DNA from: Formicarius rufipectus
Taxonomy: Eukaryota > Chordata > Aves > Passeriformes > Formicariidae
NCBI GenBank assembly: GCA_013399695.1
Contig: VXAU01002308.1
Coordinates: 258,749-322,748, forward strand
Direction of reading: 5' to 3'
Length of the DNA stretch: 64,000 bases
A program made the translations under genes and the position numbers. Below, piece by piece: positions 61,401 to 64,000 of the stretch. The first letter of the stretch is position 1; every line of letters begins with the position of its first letter. The notes under the pieces were generated by a model. It saw only the letters and a list, made by a program, of their open reading frames with translations, had not been told where the DNA came from and searched no databases.

Positions 61401-62960
61401 CTACCATGGCAAGATGAGCTGGTGACCCTTGCTCAGCCATAGGTGACTGTGTGGGAAAGCCCACCAGCTCAAAGGAGTGTAGTGATTTGTTTCTTGAAGG
61501 CCTTAGATGTGGGGGAACAAGTGGGTCCCTCATGATCCTTCATAGCAGAGCATAAGAGATGCAGTGTTGGTTGCTCCTCATTTCCCTTCCTTGCTTTCAG
61601 GCCATCCTTTTCCTACAGCAATTATTGGATTTCCAGGAGACAGCAGGTGCCATGCTGGCATCCCAAGGTACATACATGCATGGGGCTTGTTTGGGCATGA
61701 AGTTCTTTCCTCAGATTGCCTGGGCATCTTCCCTAAAATAATCAAACCTCAACATGCACTGTGAGCTTGTTCTCCTGTCCTTCACCCTGTGGTTTGTCTT
61801 GTCCTCCGATCTGCCATGGCCACAGTTGGCTATCTGGAGAACTCCGAGGGATGCAGAGTTTCCTTGCTGGCCTTCCACACTTGCTCCTCAACCTAGAATG
61901 CAGCAGCAGCAGCAGCAGCAGCAAGAATCTCCTCAGCATCCAGCCATGGGCGAGCTGGGGCTCCTGAGCCATTCATGTGCCCTGTGCCCTGTCAGAGAGA
62001 CACGTTTTAGCTCTGCTCTCCAGGATGCTGAAGAGACTCATTCCAGAAATAAATGTCTTGATCAGAAGCACAGAGCTGCTGCCTTGTGTAGCAGGATGCT
62101 GCTGTGTGTCAGCTGGAGTGTGATTGTTGGTTCTGTGCAGAGCAGCAGTTGCCAGCTCTCCAGTGAGCTCTCAACCTCGGCAGAGCTTATGCCTTCAGGT
62201 AGGTTGGAATAGAGCAGGCTGGAGAAATGGAGACTGAGAGGAGAACAGACTGGAAGGGGTTTAGGGAGCCCATTAGACGCAGAGGCAGGAGTAAGCTCGA
62301 GCTGCCCTCAGGCTGTTGTCTGCAAATTCCTACTGGGAAATTTCTGCCAGTTCTATATTAACTCAAGCTCCAGTGTCTCTCTGTTTCTTGCCACATCTCC
62401 TCAAGCCATTCCTTGTGCCCTCTCCACCTGCAAGCTCAGTGTGCTTGGACCCTCCTGGGCCTTGGCTCTCTTGGCCAAAGAAGTGGTCTGAGTTTTTTCT
62501 TGGAAAAGTCAACTGTTTCCCCATATCTTTCCCCATCAATGTTTGGAAGTCCTGACATGTTGTCATGCAGTGGGGGTCTGTCCTAGGAGTTGATTGAAAA
62601 GGTACCATAGACTTGAGGTAGCTTTACCTTGAAAGAGGGTTTGAACTGATCTGGAATGAGGTACTCTGCTAAATACAACCAGTTACAATGCGAACAGTGT
62701 CTCTAGCAGGAGAAAGAGGTTGGACTTTGCCTTTCCTCTGTGATCTCTGTGGCCTTGGAAGGACTCCTGCCTGCTCTCCTGTGTACCTGTCTGTGGCTGC
62801 TCTGTTAATATCTGCTTTGTTCTCAAAGGAATGGTGGTCTCTAACCTGTCTTTTTGCACTTTGCATTTCTTTTTCTCTCTCTTCCCTCCCCTTTTCTCTC
62901 TGCTCTGCCTAATCTTTGTAGTTCTTGGGGACACATACAATATTCCTTTAGATCCCAGAG
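46208..62960 (+). CDS. EXOC7: EXOC7 (Exo70), exocyst subunit, 5' two-thirds
   Basis: Coding exons: 46208-46267, 47177-47242, 48306-48490, 49159-49264, 49730-49952, 51154-51321, 56877-56969, 57949-58017, 59296-59441, 59682-59834, 60519-60617, 61218-61280, 61601-61667 and 62922-62960, all GT-AG and in phase. They sum to 1537 bases (512 residues); the human protein is about 650-735 depending on isoform, so roughly the C-terminal 200 residues lie beyond the window. Exons 1-3 encode the N-terminal helical heptad region used for exocyst core assembly; later exons encode the helical-bundle rod. The C-terminal PI(4,5)P2-binding domain is not present here. Family knowledge: Exo70 tethers secretory vesicles at the plasma membrane and responds to Rho-family GTPases. 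Truncation is only by the window edge. Confidence 0.96.
46531..46815. repeat. Tandem repeat, 51-55-base unit, EXOC7 intron 1
   Basis: Five copies of a unit containing GGTGACTTAAACCCAGCCC then TTGCTGGCTGCTATTGCC. The shared ACTTAAAC core starts at about 46581, 46632, 46686, 46740 and 46795. Copies are diverged, so the array is old. Confidence 0.85.
47630..47720 (+). mobile_element. Possible old CR1 fragment
   Basis: CACTGTGTCCAGTTTTGGGC followed by AGAAGCCCCACAAGAG resembles a diverged internal part of the CR1 3' region in sense orientation. Weak, no terminal repeats. Confidence 0.35.
51322..56876 (+). other. EXOC7: EXOC7 intron 6
   Basis: The largest EXOC7 intron in the window (5.6 kb), in front of the two cassette exons 7 and 8. 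It has a short GT repeat at 52371-52388 and AT-rich unique sequence elsewhere. No exon, RNA gene or transposon was recognised. Confidence 0.6.
56877..56969 (+). CDS. EXOC7: EXOC7 cassette exon 7 (31 residues)
   Basis: 93 bases, phase 1 at both ends. Encodes TIRKAQNLLKQYSQHGLDGK and onward, matching an alternative segment of mammalian Exo70 inserted after the KRPG sequence. Skipping keeps the frame. In mammals this region is controlled by epithelial splicing regulators (ESRP1/2). Confidence 0.92.
57949..58017 (+). CDS. EXOC7: EXOC7 cassette exon 8 (23 residues)
   Basis: 69 bases, phase 1-1, encoding GHEHDLRVKHLCDTLSDKHG and following residues. It matches a second alternative segment of mammalian Exo70. 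Acceptor CACTAG, donor GTAAGT. The frame is open for about 100 codons upstream of the acceptor, which would allow a longer exon through an upstream acceptor. Confidence 0.9.
61901..61923. repeat. (CAG)7 microsatellite in EXOC7 intron 13
   Basis: Seven uninterrupted CAG triplets plus CA, on the + strand, intronic. Short, but pure and so potentially polymorphic. Confidence 0.95.
62922..62960 (+). CDS. EXOC7: EXOC7 cassette microexon 14 (13 residues)
   Basis: 39 bases after a long pyrimidine tract and TTTGTAG acceptor, phase 1-1, donor GTAAGA. Encodes LGDTYNIPLDPR after the split Val codon, matching the optional segment of mammalian Exo70 located before the ETSSS-type sequence. The next constitutive exon is outside the window. 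Confidence 0.9.
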
Positions 62961-64000
62961 GTAAGAGACTTACCCACATGTACCTGTTCGTATTGCCTCG
63001 GACTCTGGTGATGTATGTTAATTCTTTATCATCCAGTAGTAGTAAATAAATTAACACATTATTGAAAAGGGGGAAAAGGGGAGGGTAAGTAATTCTTGCC
63101 AGTGGGCTGGAGAGAATAGGGAGGGCTTGTCAGCAGCAGACAATGAGGGATGCCACATGAGCTGTAAGAGGCTCAAGACCCTCTCATGGCACTGGATCTC
63201 TTTGGCACAGGTAGCAGATTGGCCCAGCTGGGCTCATGCTTTCTCCCATGTGTGCCCTGCTCCGTATTGTCCAGCTCCCAGCAACAGGAGCCTCGAGGCC
63301 TTTCCCATGGTCCCAAGCTTGTGAACTTGGACCACCCGAGTTAGGCCCGAGTGCCAGAGTCTCTGGTGGGGGCAGGGGGAGATGGCCACCCCACGTGCCC
63401 CCTGGGCCCTGTGCCCACAAGCCCTCGAGGGCAGAAAGCCATCTCTTATGCATAGACAGAGGAGCATGTGCCAGCCTAGAGTCACTGCTTGTAAGGGCAG
63501 GCTCCCATGCTGGCACAGTCCCCCAAGAGCCACGCAGGCCCTGTCAGCAACCATGGGGATGGCTGAAACTTTCCAGAGCCTTTCTGCTTGTTTCAATTGC
63601 TGTTGTGTGCTTGCTGTTAACAGCTCCAGCTTATTTGTTCTCTGATTGCTGATTTCTGGTGCTTACAAACCCTTTTCAGGTGGTGGTGCAAGGATGGGGA
63701 GGATGAGTTTAATGACTTTATTTCTGATCGAGAGGGTGTCCCCTGAGCACTGGGAAGGGAGAGATTTCTGGTGGGGTGCTGTGCAGTAGGTGCAGATACA
63801 AGGGCTGAGGGGTGCAGAGCTCTCCCACCCTCACCCTGGATGAGCTCTTGACAGTCAGCTCTGAAACAGGAGCTAATTTCACTGTTGATGGGAGCTCTAA
63901 TTCCATAGCAACAGGAATGAGGCTTGTTTTTATAGAGGCAGGCTGACCACACATCTCCCCCTTCTCAGGGCATGTTAACTGGTCTAAAACTCATTTCTTT
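62961..64000 (+). other. EXOC7: EXOC7 intron 14, continues past the window
   Basis: No further EXOC7 exon was found up to the right edge. The next expected exon has not been reached. No repeat recognised. Confidence 0.6.

Noticed and set aside
1..64000. CRISPR arrays, operons, insertion sequences, bacterial-type systems
   Set aside because: The sequence is vertebrate with spliced genes; none of the tandem arrays has the repeat-spacer structure of CRISPR.
1..64000. tRNA, rRNA, snoRNA or microRNA genes
   Set aside because: No cloverleaf with A/B boxes, no rRNA signature and no convincing C/D or H/ACA box pairs were recognised by eye; a covariance-model search would be needed to exclude small ones.

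Overview
The window is vertebrate, almost certainly avian, genomic DNA. Genes are split by GT-AG introns. There are CpG-rich promoters, AATAAA poly(A) signals and several CR1 retrotransposon 3' ends, including the bird-typical terminal 'CATAGAATCA'. Introns are compact. Three protein-coding genes lie in the same direction on the + strand: RNF157 (about 4.0-27.9 kb, complete), FOXJ1 (about 30.4-36.1 kb, complete coding sequence) and EXOC7 (46.2 kb to beyond the right edge, 5' part only). This is the same gene order and relative orientation as the RNF157-FOXJ1-EXOC7 block of human 17q25, so the locus is an ordinary conserved syntenic block and not a novel gene cluster.

Layout. 1-3.9 kb: non-coding flank with a G-rich minisatellite at the left edge and one CR1 scrap. 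3.9-27.9 kb: RNF157 with 19 coding exons (684 codons), an intronic minisatellite, a broken antisense retroviral env-like remnant in intron 18, a candidate alternative last exon, and a 2.4-kb 3' UTR. 28.4-29.8 kb: CR1 copies, a 22-bp GC-rich minisatellite and a 444-base assembly gap in what should be FOXJ1 promoter territory. 30.4-36.1 kb: FOXJ1, two coding exons (430 codons) interrupted inside the forkhead domain. 36.1-46.0 kb: intergenic, with CpG-rich blocks and then an exact 816-base duplication on either side of a single N, which is best read as two contigs whose overlap was never merged. 46.0-64.0 kb: the EXOC7 promoter (cluster of YY1-like motifs plus an NRF1-like site, next to CR1-derived DNA) and 14 coding exons. 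Three of these exons (93, 69 and 39 bases) are frame-neutral cassettes matching known alternative exons of mammalian Exo70. The last third of EXOC7 lies beyond the window.

The genes do not form one pathway. RNF157 is a RING E3 ubiquitin ligase related to mahogunin (MGRN1), FOXJ1 is the master regulator of motile ciliogenesis, and EXOC7 is the Exo70 subunit of the exocyst. I found no undescribed system. The most useful second-look items are the unmerged assembly overlap, the alternative RNF157 last exon, the env-like remnant, and the repeat-derived EXOC7 promoter.
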